Assembly (NCBI GenBank): GCA_030248135.1
Contig: JASANC010005673.1
Span: forward strand, 1-64,000
Length of the DNA: 64,000 nt
From: Theristus sp. LFF4_11
Lineage: Eukaryota > Nematoda > Chromadorea > Monhysterida > Xyalidae
Direction: 5' to 3'
Below, piece by piece: positions 21,557 to 33,491 of this stretch. The notes beneath the pieces were generated by a model. The model did no database searches and was not told where the DNA came from. It saw only the letters and a list, made by a program, of their open reading frames with translations. How positions within the stretch are numbered: the stretch's first letter is position 1; each line of letters begins with the position of its first letter. The translations under genes and the position numbers were made by a program.

Positions 21557-22782
21557 AGTGGACATTGATTTGCACACTGTTGGGCAGCTGGTGGCGCTTG
21601 CGCTGGCTACTCATTGTTGTGATCATTTTAGCTGGCTTTCAAAAAACGTTATGGAATTGTACAATACACGTTTTTGACCCACCGTCAGAGAAAAATGAAA
21701 ATTTCTTTTGAAAAAATAAACAAATTATTTGTGTCATCACGAAATGCAAAATACGTCTCAACTGACCAGTGTCAGTTTTCTCACTTTTTCAATGTCGGCT
21801 CGGTCTGCCGAGTCATTCGTGACTGCTGTGCTCGCTCATTGTTGTTGACAATTCTTCACGGTTGTTGTGTATGTGTGTCTGGTTTGTTCCAACTTTGTAC
21901 CATGTTTGCTGAGCTGTGTTTTATTTATCAATGTTTTCTTGGCGTTTGATTTGTTTGTGATTGTGTCGTTTTTTGCTTTCCTTTCGGGTATTCGTATTTG
22001 CTTCATACGTGACCATTCCTTCAAACTCACATAAGCAACGAGCAAATAGGGTGAAATTTATTTTCGCATTTTTATGTGCCGATTTTTGCCATATCGTGCT
22101 GGACTAAAAGTTGGTGGCAATAGCTTTTTAAGATCCATCTTCTGTGTCTCTGGCTTGTTTTGTCTGTCTTTAGAAATTTTCGTTGTTCTTTTGTTTTCCT
22201 TCACTTGCCTCATTGTTGTGCAGCCTGAACTTTGTTGCTAGTATTTTTAGTCCTTCCCGTTTTTGCGTACGTTCCTTTGTTTGCAAGTTTTATAAGTATA
22301 ACTGCAAAAAAATGCCAGTAAAAACATTGTAGAGGCCAATATTTTCTTGAAAAACGGCATTTCAGCGTGTTTATTTTCTCTTGTAACGTTTGTTGTTCAA
22401 AATATATATCTTGTTCGAGCTGAAGCTGTGAATAAAATTCGAAACCGAATTTCAATACGTGATTGTTGTTGTACGAGCCGTGTGAATTCGGTACAATAAC
22501 TTATTTTCAAACAGTATTCTGATTTCTTGCGGGTTCGGGTTGCATCGGCATCAATAATTACCTAGTGGTAATCGAACACGTTCATTTTTTCTTGCGAAAA
22601 GCTGTGTGAACTGGTCGCCGTGTTTTGTTAATAGAGCACGTTTTGGCGTGTCGTCCACCCGTGTTCGGTGTTCCCACTATCATCCAGCCCTGTGCAATGT
22701 CTTGTTTCATGCCATACAATTGTCACACCAATTTATTGTGTGCAGCTTTCGTCCCAACGACACCACCCAGCAAACGACGCCA
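21557..22782. other. Spacer between the AIG1-like pair
   Basis: T-rich on the plus strand. It holds the 3' untranslated region of copy 1 and the promoter region of copy 2; no other gene or repeat recognised. Confidence 0.5.
21715..21720 (+). terminator. Poly(A) signal AATAAA of AIG1-like copy 1
   Basis: Canonical hexamer 159 bases after the stop codon. Confidence 0.55.
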
Positions 22783-24335
22783 ATGCTGCGCAGCCTCGTC
22801 TACAGCGTCATGGCGGCTGCCTGGCTGTTCACACTCGTATGGGACATCGTCTACATGCCGCTGTTCCGCGGTGGCAACTGGTTCTCGAAGTTGGTCTATC
22901 TGACGCAGATAAACTTCGTGAGTTAATGTTATCGTTTTTGGTGTTCAATGAATGGCTTTTTCTGAGGCGAGGCGCGGGACACGCTGTGCGGAAGCGTTAA
23001 GTGAGGTGCATCGGTGCGATTTGGTTCGATACTTTCTCGACTTGCGATTGTTGATTGGTGTGATTTCGGTGGACAACTAAGTTTCCCTCACAGATGCTGC
23101 AAGTGGCGTACTTCTGTCTGTCTGCTGTGCGGTCATACTTAGACGACTGTTTCCTGAGAACGCAAGGTCCCACGAAACGAACATGGCTGCATCGCTGGGT
23201 GGACTTCATGTTTGCCACGTCCGTCTATCCGGTGGCCTTGGTGAGCTGCTTTCGTACTAAACTTATGCACAAATTCACTCTTCAGAAAATTCCAGAAGAC
23301 AACAAAAGCCTTTCATATCTGAAGACCGAGCACTCAGCTTGTGACACAGCAGTGTCGCACACCGTCTTCAAACTAGAACTTTGTTTTGTTGAATAATACT
23401 GTGTTGTCAATGTTCTGCGCAGACGACGTGTTGTCTGTTTTGGGGTCTTTGGAGCGTGGACCGACGTCTCGTGAGACCGCCGGAATTGGATTCGCTGATT
23501 CCAGACTGGCACAATCACATGGTGGTACGTTCGTTGATAAACACAATGGAAATCTTCGGTGTGTTGTTTAGCTGACAATATTGCAAATCAACCATCAAAA
23601 TGCTTAAAATTGAAAAGTTTTGACTGTGAGTCAGGAAGTTTCACTAAAAAACTGGCGGTTTTTCTATTCAACTTGTTATGAGTTTTCTTGCGCCTGCAGC
23701 ACACGATGCCTGCGCCGTTCATGCTGATTGACACGTTCGTTACGAGACATCGAATGCCACAGTGGACACGCGGCTCGCTCGTGTTCATGGCGTGCGTTCT
23801 GTTCTACTGGACAGTGTTAGTGGAATTGAAAGTGTTGCGAAACTGGTTGTTGTTGTTCTTCATTATGGGTATTGCTGAAAATGGTTGCTCCAGTTTAGCA
23901 TCAGTTACGGTGCCATTCGCAATCATTCAATTTAACAACTTTTTGTGAAGAATTTTTTATTTTCCCAGTTTCACTGCACGCACTCAGTTCTCGTCAATTC
24001 ACTGTCATTTCAGCCTGGCAGTGTGTCGTTGGCAAGACGGTCATTGGCTGTATCCAGTGCTTGATAAACTTCCGATTCACCAAAAGGTTCCATTCATGCT
24101 GATTGGTGGATTCGGTGCATGGCTGATTTACCTGTCTGGACATCTTATTAACGATCTCGTTTGGGGTAAGTTGAGCAGCGGTTTCGTGGAGTACACGTTA
24201 ATTTTTAAGGCAAGATATAGTTTTTTTCTGCAAATGCTGTCAGGTAATTCTGCTGAAGTGCCGGAGAAAATGGAAGTAAATGGGCAAATGGATTTGAATA
24301 ATAGCAGACCCACAGCGAAACAGCGGCTAGATTGA
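22783..24335 (+). CDS. AIG1/ADTRP-family multipass membrane hydrolase, copy 2 (247 aa)
   Basis: Tandem paralogue of the preceding gene. Exons: 22783-22917, 23094-23240, 23423-23524, 23700-23815, 24014-24165, 24244-24335. Exons 1, 3, 4 and 5 have the same lengths as in copy 1 (135, 102, 116 and 152 bases) and all intron phases are the same, so the pair arose by gene duplication and not retroposition. YLTQINF (T41) and DWHNHMVH (H126) keep the proposed catalytic Thr and His. Exon 2 is nine codons shorter than in copy 1, in the loop after the second membrane segment. The C-terminal exon has diverged but ends similarly (KQRLD). Intron sequences are not alike, so the duplication is old. Confidence 0.88.
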
Positions 24336-25975
24336 AGAGATTTGCCAAATATCCTGGTGAAAACGCTGGTTGCTCTGGTGGAAAACCAGCGAAAGAAATT
24401 ATGGAAAATGCATTTGTTTGTTAGATCTTGTTTTTTGTGATATTTTAGTTCTTCTTTGTGGAACTAGGCTGTGTTTCTGCGATTGTGCATGTTGAAACTT
24501 GTTCATTGTTGTTCTTCCTCGTCACGTTTTCCACACCATCTTTTCTTTCCAAATCTGTTGCAAAGATTTTTGTTTGTTGCATTTCCAGACTATTTTTCGA
24601 CTGGTGATTTTAGTTTTTTTGATATTCTTCTTTCGCTGTGGTGATGCGAAGTTTAAAAAAATAACATTTTCTGTTATTGTGATTTCTCGCTTGATTGTTA
24701 TGCTCAAAGCAACCTGAGAGACTTCTAATATTTTTAATTCTGTTGAGTCTTTTGTAACACCTTCCGATGCCAATAGCTTGACATATAACAATTCAGTTAA
24801 CAATTCAGTTAACGTTTGAATAACAGTTGTCACTTTCCATCATGAATGCGCTGGATGCAAAGTTCATTTGTAATTAATATTATACTCGTAACACTGCAGT
24901 AGTTGAGTAATGGGGAAAGCGAAGGCAGGACTTCTTGACACACCACGGTTCTGTCGTGCTTCTGCGTTATCTATCGATCTGTAATTGTGTGCACACGGAA
25001 CATTTTATATTTATCAGTCCAGAGTGTGTTTCTTGCCTCTTCTTTCCGTATCTATATGAGGGGAAAAGGAAAGTTGAAAATAAGCAATCGAAATAGGGAC
25101 TGTCTTTCAATATAAGTGAATGTTAGTGCTGTGTAGTGTGTATGCTATGTCGTGTTTGTTACATGCGAGTTTCCTGAAAATTTTAGGAAAAGTGTTAACA
25201 TCAAGAATTTGTGTGTTTTTAAAAGGTGCACCTGTTGCCCTGAAATCTATCATAAACAAGAAGAAATGATTTTTGCATTGTGAAACCAACAAAGAGTGTA
25301 AATAAACAACGCCCAAAGGGACACGGAATAAAGTGCAATCATGAGGGACGAGTCGTGGTGATAGTGATAACTTTAATATCGTTTTCATATTAAATCAGTA
25401 AACTTGTTGAGATTTATCCGGGGGTGCTTTTTGTGTGTTTGTTGGTCACGAACGCCAAGGTGAAATGTCATGTGCGCTTTGAAATACTCTTGTTGCATAA
25501 GATGAAGGCTGTTCCAGTCAGGAAGTCAATAGGTGGTCGAGTAAATCTCATTTTCATGAAGTCAACACTCCACTATTGTCAAGTGTTTGAGTTACTGGAA
25601 ATTATTGTGTTTGCGTTTTGTGTTGTAAAAATGTGAAAGTGAAAATCTTCAATGTCATCAACTGTTCGTGACCATCCTGGTTGTCCCGTCCATTCAAGGG
25701 CTCTCGACAGTTTTTTCTTTTTGATTCAACTCTCAAGTTCGAACATATTCATGTGCAGAGTGCAGCATTACTGATCGTGATCTCAAGAATTTTAAAAAAA
25801 ATCACTTGAACCACGCAAAAATTATTGAATGCACAACAATGAATAGAAGAAAACCATGGTGAATTGCTTGAAAGGTTGTTTGGAGACGATGTTTCGACTG
25901 GTTTCGGACACGTGTTCCGATGTATTTTCGATCATTATTTACTTGCTGGTTTTGCCTGTGTATTGCTGACACACG
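24336..25975. other. Spacer between AIG1-like copy 2 and the MAM gene
   Basis: T-rich on the plus strand to about 25.4 kb, consistent with a long 3' untranslated region; an AATAAA at 25301 is a candidate poly(A) signal, though 966 bases from the stop. No other gene recognised. Confidence 0.45.
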
Positions 25976-28900
25976 ATGCAGCTACAAGCAAGCGTGCTTC
26001 TGGCGACGCTCATTGGCGTTTGCGCGGCTTTGCTTCGGCTTGTCGGTAAGAAACGTTTTTCTGATTTCGTTTTTTATTCCACACTGATGGGCTTTCTTTG
26101 AAACTGGGATTTTATGTGCGATCAAGTGCACGAAGGTCGACCATACAGGTTGACCACTTTTTTGATGTTACCGACAACTGACTGATTTTGAAAAGCCGTG
26201 ACTGACTGGTGACAGTTTTGAAATGCCTGACTTGAGCCTAGCAGGTCAAGTTCCAATTGGGGACCACGATTAAATTTGATTGAAGTCAAAACAAAAAAAA
26301 ATTCTGCAGAGAGCTGTGCGGGCGGTGGCATCATCGGCCGACCAGGCGTCATCGGTGGTGCTGGCTTTCCGGACCTACAAAGTAAACATGACGATGAAAC
26401 TGAACCGTTTTACGATGATCCATCCCCACCAGCTAGCGTGTCAAGCACGACTAATCTACCAAAACCGGTGCCCGTCCTTGTACCAGTCTGGCACGAGGTT
26501 GTTAGAAGCAATGACGAGGATAAAAACACGAGAAAACGCACTCAGCTGAGGAGAACTAGTCAAAAATCGATCCGAGTCAGACAGCCGCCGGCAAAATACG
26601 TGCCAAACGTTGAGGCGTCGCCAGGTAGACACCGAGCATGCAAAATGACGCACGAAACACACCAATTGACACAAGCACTCGCACACAAGCACACTAAAGC
26701 ACACGACAACACAGCACCAATGCTCGAAACACTTTGGAAATTTAGAAAGCACGGCGTGCTAATTGTTACTATCAGTCAGTGATCACGTCAAATCTACTAT
26801 TAGTTGGTTGATTTTCACGGTGACATGGGTCATGTGGTTGTTTCATTGCTGGCATGTAGAATCCCGTGATATGCAAGAGCGGCACGGAATTGTGGAACTC
26901 AATTCTCAACGCACCCTTTTCCCTTCATTGTTTCGAAATATTTCAATCCTTCTCAACATTTCAGTTGCACTCGGCGGCTCCGCCCGGATCGACCAGGCGA
27001 TAAAAGGACGTGAGTCATTTTTTGCTTACTCACTGTTCATACAGTTCCATCTAAATTTCCTGCTTTTTTGCGAAATAAAATGGATGGGTGGATGGAGAAA
27101 TTCGTGAACATTCACTCTGCGTTTCCTACAGCCGGCCTCCAGCGCGACATCCTGCGATCATCCGACTTGAACTGTCGTGAGTGGACGACCGCTTGCAGAT
27201 GGCGAAACGAGATCAACGGACTGCTGGGCGACAGATTCGACTGGGGCAGGGGCGTCGGTGATTGGTCGCCGCGAAGGGGGCAGATTGCGTTCGGCACTGC
27301 GTTCATACCTCGTAAGTTGAATCGGTGGGTCAACTGGAACGTCAGGATTTTGGGAATTGCAGGAATGAGACAAAAAAATAGGCAATCTTGATGCGTGGCA
27401 CCAAAGAAGATTTCATAATTCTGTGTAAGCTTTTCTTTTGGCTCCGCGACAAATTCGTTTGCAGACTAAGAAAGGACATTCGTTTCATGCGTCATGCGGC
27501 AACTGAAAATTGCTCAAGTGAACTCTGTTGTACCTGAGCGACTGCGGCCGCGTCAACAATTTGAATTGCCGCTTCAAGCATAAAACTGATTTTCTATGTA
27601 TGTGTATTGTATACAGTGAGTCGCAGAACTACACAAAAAGCACATGTAAGCGTTTCGCGATTGCTGATGTGTGTTTGACGCCTGCCAGTGTTTGCACACA
27701 GAGCAGCCGTGGGCGCTCACGGGCACCGACCGCCGTGCGGACGCCGCCGACAACAGCATGCTCGTCAGCGACCCCATTCCGTGTCAGTCGCAAGATGGAG
27801 AGCTCTCGATGAGGTGAACAGTGGAGGGGCTTTGATTGAACCACAATCCAGGAGCTGCTGTCAGGACTTTTCGAATCGATCAACCTGATTTTCAAAGAGC
27901 CGTGTCATGACGCATGCACATCACCTTTTGGATATCAGGTTAAGGTCCCTATCAGAAGACCTGAAGCGAGCTCTGAACGGTGTTCCTTTTACTAGCGGTC
28001 TGCATGCATCACATTTGTTTTTTCGTTCACTTTCCACTCGCATCTGCAGATACTGGACCTCGCAAGGCTCGTCCGTTCGCGTGTGCACTCGTCGGCCAAA
28101 CGGAGGCCGCAACTTTCTCTACTGCAGTCCGCGAATCGACCAAGGCGATCCGGGACCAGCGATTGTCAATCTGCCCGGGCCGATCCGGGAACGTTTTGAG
28201 GTCAGTACAGATTGGGTGTTCACAAGAAATTAGTGTGTTTAGTGCACTTGAGACGTCGGATCGGCACGATACGACCAGAAAATGTATCATATCATAGCTG
28301 CTTTTTAAGTTTAAAATCCAGAAAAGTGCATTTTCAGATAGTGATCGAGGCGCAGGGCTTCACGTTCAACCAGTTCGGCCTGCAAGGCGGCGTGGTCGTG
28401 ATCGACGATGTCGCCTACACAGCGCGCGACGTAACGTCTTGTTTCCGACAGCGTCCGCAGAACAGCACGCTCAGCCCAACGACGTTTGGCACGACAGCGG
28501 TGCAGCCACGGACGAGTCCGGATTTCACGACAAAGAAGACGGTGCCCGATCCGGATCCGGCCGATAACTTCCGGGCATGTCAGATATTGACGTGCGACTT
28601 CGATGGTTGGACGCGGTTGATGGGCTCTTGAACATAACAACGCTGATGTTTTTGCTGTATTTGAACTGAACACGCTGATTGGTTGTGTAATAAAGCTCCA
28701 AGATGCAGACAGTCGGCATGGTTACTTTCATAACTTTAATTCGTGACATGATGTCTGTTGCAATCGAGAAAATTGCGTGCAATTCACTGACGTGACAGCA
28801 ATTTCAGGTCCCTGTGCCAGCAGTTGGTTGACGGGAAGCGGTTGGAAGTCGACGCCATTCGGTCCAACTGGAAATCGTCACACGGGCATTCGCCGGGAAC

Positions 28901-30110
28901 ACAGTCAGTCTGATCTATCTGAACGTGGCCTATTTCAGATTTGAATTGAAAACCTTTCTGTCTGTTGCAACGTTTCAACCGTGTTTCGTTTCAGACGGCG
29001 CCTATGCGTTCGCGCAGGGGCCCTCGCAGAACATCCTGATGAAGTCGCAGCCATTCCAGCTGCATGGCGACAACGTTCTCAGGTATAACACACTGTGGAT
29101 TTGTTGGTTAGAGTTGCAGCACCAGAGGGTTTTAGTTTGTAACAGCATCATAATGGTTTATCATCAGCGTTCTTGCTATACATTCTGCTGTGGCCGCACA
29201 GTTTTGTGCACTCCAGATCACAACCATATTACTGTGCACAGTCGAACTCAGAATTATAGGGAATCAGCGCCGTCGTTGATGGTCACATGATGCATGCTTT
29301 CTATGCAGGCATTGCTGTGTGGGACGGAGTTTGGTTTGCACAGAAAGCATGCATCACGTGACCACCAACCAATCAGCTGATTGCCTATAATCGTTTCCCT
29401 ATTCCCTACAAGCGTACTGCCTTCGCAGGTTCTGCTACTACCGTCCGTCAGCGCTGTCCAACCTCGTCATCTACGTGAACACCTTGGGCGAACGCGAGCG
29501 AATCTTCGCCACCGACCGACTGACCACGGGCGAACCGACGCACGTCTGGCAGTGCGACGACAGTGTGCTGCTGGCACAGGGCGCTTATGACTCGGTTGGG
29601 GGGGGTTGAAGGAAGGGCATCAGGAGGCATCGTCGGACAGGCATGTCATTGTTAGCTCCGAACTCCGGTTGCTTACTCGGTTGCGCTTGTTTTGTATGTG
29701 GTTTTTTTTGGTTTAAAGCGCAACGGTGAGATCATCATCCTCTGCGGCACATTTGGCCCTGGCTGTGATACAGAGCAGTTTGCATACAATTTTACCGCGC
29801 TGATGCACAGTGGTGGACACTTTAGAGTCTGTGGCATACGTCGTTGTTCGAGAATCCCACGCACCCAAAATGGGTATTGGGCATTTGACTAACTTGTCAC
29901 CAATTTGTCAGACTCTATTTTTCCATAAACACGGTTGGACTTGTCAGCAGCGGGTGAATTTAAAACTTGAGTATTAATGATTTATCAGGTTTGTTTTGTT
30001 GATTTCAGTTGGAGTTTGTCGCCGAGGGTCTACAGACGCAGTATTCGTACCTCGGCTTGGACGACACAGAGCTGTTCGCCATTGAAACGCCGAACATTCC
30101 GATTTGTTAA
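25976..30110 (+). CDS. Secreted protein with two MAM domains (544 aa, 12 exons)
   Basis: Exons: 25976-26045, 26310-26624, 26965-27009, 27132-27311, 27617-27645, 27689-27813, 28050-28200, 28338-28605, 28808-28903, 28995-29082, 29429-29594, 30009-30110; 544 codons plus stop, phases closed. Exon 1 codes a signal peptide (MQLQASVLLATLIGVCAALL). Exons 4-8 form the first MAM domain: it opens LNCREWTTACRWRNEI, passes through NSMLVSDPIPC and ends VVVIDDVAYTARDVTSC. A Ser/Thr/Pro linker follows, then exons 8-12 form a second MAM domain from LTCDFDGPCASSWL to LEFVAEG and YLGLDDTELF. MAM domains mediate adhesion or matrix assembly outside the cell; this one lacks a transmembrane tail. The 29-base exon 5 is the least certain element, chosen because it alone restores phase between exons 4 and 6. 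An AATAAA lies at 30281. Confidence 0.82.
27865..27950. repeat. Short inverted-repeat element in a MAM-gene intron
   Basis: It contains CTTTTCGAATCGATC, then AACCTGATTTTC, with the inverse GATATCAGGTT about 60 bases later. The layout and sequence resemble 48630-48722 in a UTX intron (CTCTTTTCGAATGGATCGCC...GATTTTC / AAATCAGGCGATCC). Confidence 0.45.
29253..29391. mobile_element. Palindromic MITE in MAM-gene intron 10
   Basis: The left arm ATTATAGGGAATCAGC and GGTCACATGATGCATGCTTTCT is mirrored by AGAAAGCATGCATCACGTGACC and CAGCTGATTGCCTATAAT. The arms are about 55 bp and the loop about 30 bp, giving a near-perfect hairpin. The left flank carries CAGTCGAACTC, the terminal sequence of the 6294-7078 MITE, which may mark the same family. 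Confidence 0.6.
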
Positions 30111-33100
30111 CGAGCGCACACTTTGGTGGTGGTGGTGGGCACAGGTTGTGTTTTGTATTTATGGCAAGTCGTGGTATTTATTTTTCAAATTTGATGTGGT
30201 TGAGGGGAAATGAGTGAGGCAGTTTTGTTGTTGTTTTTTGTTTAAAGTTTTTTCTTGTATCGGATTTGAGTTTACCCGTCAATAAACCGATCGGTTTACC
30301 TTTTTGATTTGACCAATTTTTTGTTTGGCTAAATCCTAGTTTGGCCAAATTTTTTTCAAACAACTTTTTCAAAAAATAGAAATACACCGTGTACCTGTGT
30401 TATACCGAAGATAAAAGCACAGACAATGACCGAATCGCTGTCCCAAATACACAATAGCGATGAACAAATTAGTAATTACAGTAAAACTACTATCTAATAC
30501 CGGGATTTGATTCGGACACACTAAAGTAAACATCGAAATGAAAATAAAGTAAACAACTACCAAGTTTCTCTGTCATCCACAATGTGTTCATAGCAATTTG
30601 CGTTTGTTTTTTGTTCTTGTCACACTGATCGAGTCAAACTTATATCTTCATACCGCTATTATTAGACTGCGGAAAACTGAAAAAATTGGAACGAAGTTGA
30701 CAAGGTAAGCGTGCCGCAAATTATAATGTGAAAACAAAATCAAGAATATTGTACATGTATCCATTTGTTCATGCGCATGCAAATGTAGCGACCTACCTTA
30801 AATAATGCGGAAAAGGGTACATTTGACGATGTTTGCACCAATCAAAAAAGGATACTGCAATGATCGAACAACACAGACTATAGAGTATAACAGTCTTCAA
30901 TACTGTTCAACCAGCTAAATCTTTTAAAAACTGAAAAAAAGCCAAAACTGCACGCAAACCCGTGTCTATTATGAAAATAGGTAGTTAGTTTTTATCGCCA
31001 ATTCAACACTCTCTCCAATCAAGGTTATCTTAAACCCATACATATTGTGTTCATGTTTTTGAAAACAAACGTCCAAGTTTTAAAAACAGACAATGATTGC
31101 AAGTAGTTTGATTGGTTTGACTGTTCTAGGGTATACCGTGTTTACAGTGAAGCATACTGTCTTGGTAAAACGTTTGTTTATAGCAGTTTTTCGGGGAGAT
31201 ACGTTTAACCAACGTTGCTGAGAAGTTTTCCATGATTTGACACACTTTCAAAACAAGAGGTAGAAAAACAATACCTGCCAAGGTACATACTCAACCAGAA
31301 CAGTATGTATGTAACTAAACGTGCTCAGTAACAGTTGCAAATATATGTATGTTGTTCTACACTCGACAATTGTCTTCACGATACGTGATTAGTTTTGTCG
31401 CAAAGTTTTACAAAACCCATAAAAATTGTAGCATTTTTTGGTAGGGTCCCACTTTTTAAAACCCTCTCCTGTCTTCTTTGCTACTAATGACATTAGGTCA
31501 TTTCTGGTGTTGGGTTTTTGTTTTTATTCCCAGCAATAATTTCTATCGATGCTCATAAACGAACATGTTTCAGTTTGCCACACCACACAACTTTTGCTAT
31601 GCGTCATGTATGTACATTATACATGTATGCAAATCTGTAACATGTAAAATGTGCATTGTCCTATAAAAGCGTTAAGCCGCGGAATAAAAACAAAAAAGTT
31701 GGTAAATTTCAAATTTCGGCCGCACACAGTTCAATTATAATGCATCGTGAGATAAGTAAAAGGTGGCTGCACTCACAGCTGGTTATACTTTACTGGTTGA
31801 TTGATTGTGTTCTGAAATTTTACATATGCTATTTTGAATTTATTTTATTTCACCTGTGGTTCTGAAACTCTACTCGCATATTGTTTATTTGAATTCATAC
31901 CTACACATCGCTGTTAATCTGATTTTTTTCTAACATATCTTCTCCGGCATGAATATATCAATCAAAATGTGTATAACATAATTTAATGCATTGTATCTGG
32001 TTTGCTTTTCGACACTCCAGCAACCTGGAAGACAAAACTAACGTCAAGGCAAAACAGTCACGTTTTTACTGATTGACTTTTGGCATGCATCTCCGTATTT
32101 CTCTACAACTCCATAATTTTAAGGCTCTGAAGTGAGTCTTCTCAAAACTTGCGCACTGAAAGGTATGTAGATGTGATAAAAATTTTGAAATCACGCGAGC
32201 GGAAATGTTATCGAGTTAAAATAATAGATGCAGCGCTCGCGAATAAAGTTGCACTTGTGTCCCGAAAATGCGGTTTCAATTTGCTTTCCAGTTTGCATTG
32301 TTTGTGCTATTTGAAAAAAAAACTTGAAGATTTAAGTCGTTTCAAAGCTGACATGCGAGAAAAGTTTTTTGAATGCGTATAATTTTCAAGGATTTTTCAC
32401 TCTCTGACCTCAAAGTCGACACCGCACGCACGCGCGCATACGAGACCATGTTTTTTCTGGCATTTTCGTCCTTAGTCTTGCATGTTGACCTGCTTTTGTT
32501 CTGTGCTTGTAATGGTTGTTGAATACAGAGTGAACTATAAGTTGTTCATTGAGTTTCGTTTTGATGCAACTGGTTCTCTGAGCTGTAGATCAACATTTTT
32601 AAGAGAAAATTGACACACGTATTGTTTTCAGTTAACGAGTACACTGCCGTGGCTGCTTTTTTAAGTTTGAACGATTTAGTCAAAGAACTCAAATCTTGAG
32701 ACACCCTGTAATTGATGAGGGTGTTAAGATGATTGATGTTGATCTTGATCTTTAGGCCGCTGTTGCCGTGTGTGTGTGCTGCTTATTGTGTTGCATTTAT
32801 ATCTGCCATGTGTTACCTCGGTGTTCTGCTGTCTTTATCATGCGAGAACTTTGTCCATACGAGAAAAAACTAAAATGGGTGCTACCTTTGTAGTGTGGAG
32901 CTGGTTGCAATAACGACAGTATGTGTGATCCCGGCCGTGTTTAACAGTGTACAGAAGTTTTGCTGCCTGTATACGCAAAAGTACAAAAAGAACAGCAAAA
33001 AACAGCAGGCACGTGGTTTTAGTTTATTCCATGGAAATTCCGCTTACTCATTTTGTTGTGTCGATATTTGTTTTCTTGCAAGACAAATATAACGACTCTG

Positions 33101-33491
33101 ACCTAGTATTTAGCATATTTAGGCTATACGTCGTCCACAATGCATTTTGTGAGGAATAAGGAGAACACAATAAGAAAAACATAAATTTCAGAATCTAATA
33201 CAAAAAAACGCACGCGACTGCGATGACGACCACGACAACGAATGGCCGTTAAATTATTCATATAAAATTATTCGTAACAAACAAACGTGTCACGTATATA
33301 GCATCGCTTCGATGTGTATCGTTATGCCGTAAGCGCCGCTGTTTGACCGTGAAAAAACATAGAGAGAAGAAAATCAACAGAACTCCTGATTTTACTTTTT
33401 GAAATACACACGTGCGACAACTTTCGACAGCGTCCAGTTATTGTCATTATAATATTCTTAGATCGTGTACTAGATGTTAACTAGGGTGAAG
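30111..33491. other. Intergenic region, 3.4 kb
   Basis: Between the MAM gene and the mucin/PAN gene. A poly(A) signal for the former lies at 30281. Otherwise AT-rich unique-looking sequence with short frames only. No repeat family, RNA gene or protein match was recognised. Confidence 0.5.
30281..30286 (+). terminator. Poly(A) signal AATAAA of the MAM gene
   Basis: Canonical hexamer 171 bases after the stop codon. Confidence 0.55.

Noticed and set aside
27528..27600. Candidate MAM exon reading LYLSDCGRVNNLNCRF
   Set aside because: No acceptor brings it into phase with the upstream exon, and every possible donor leaves the wrong phase for the next exon.
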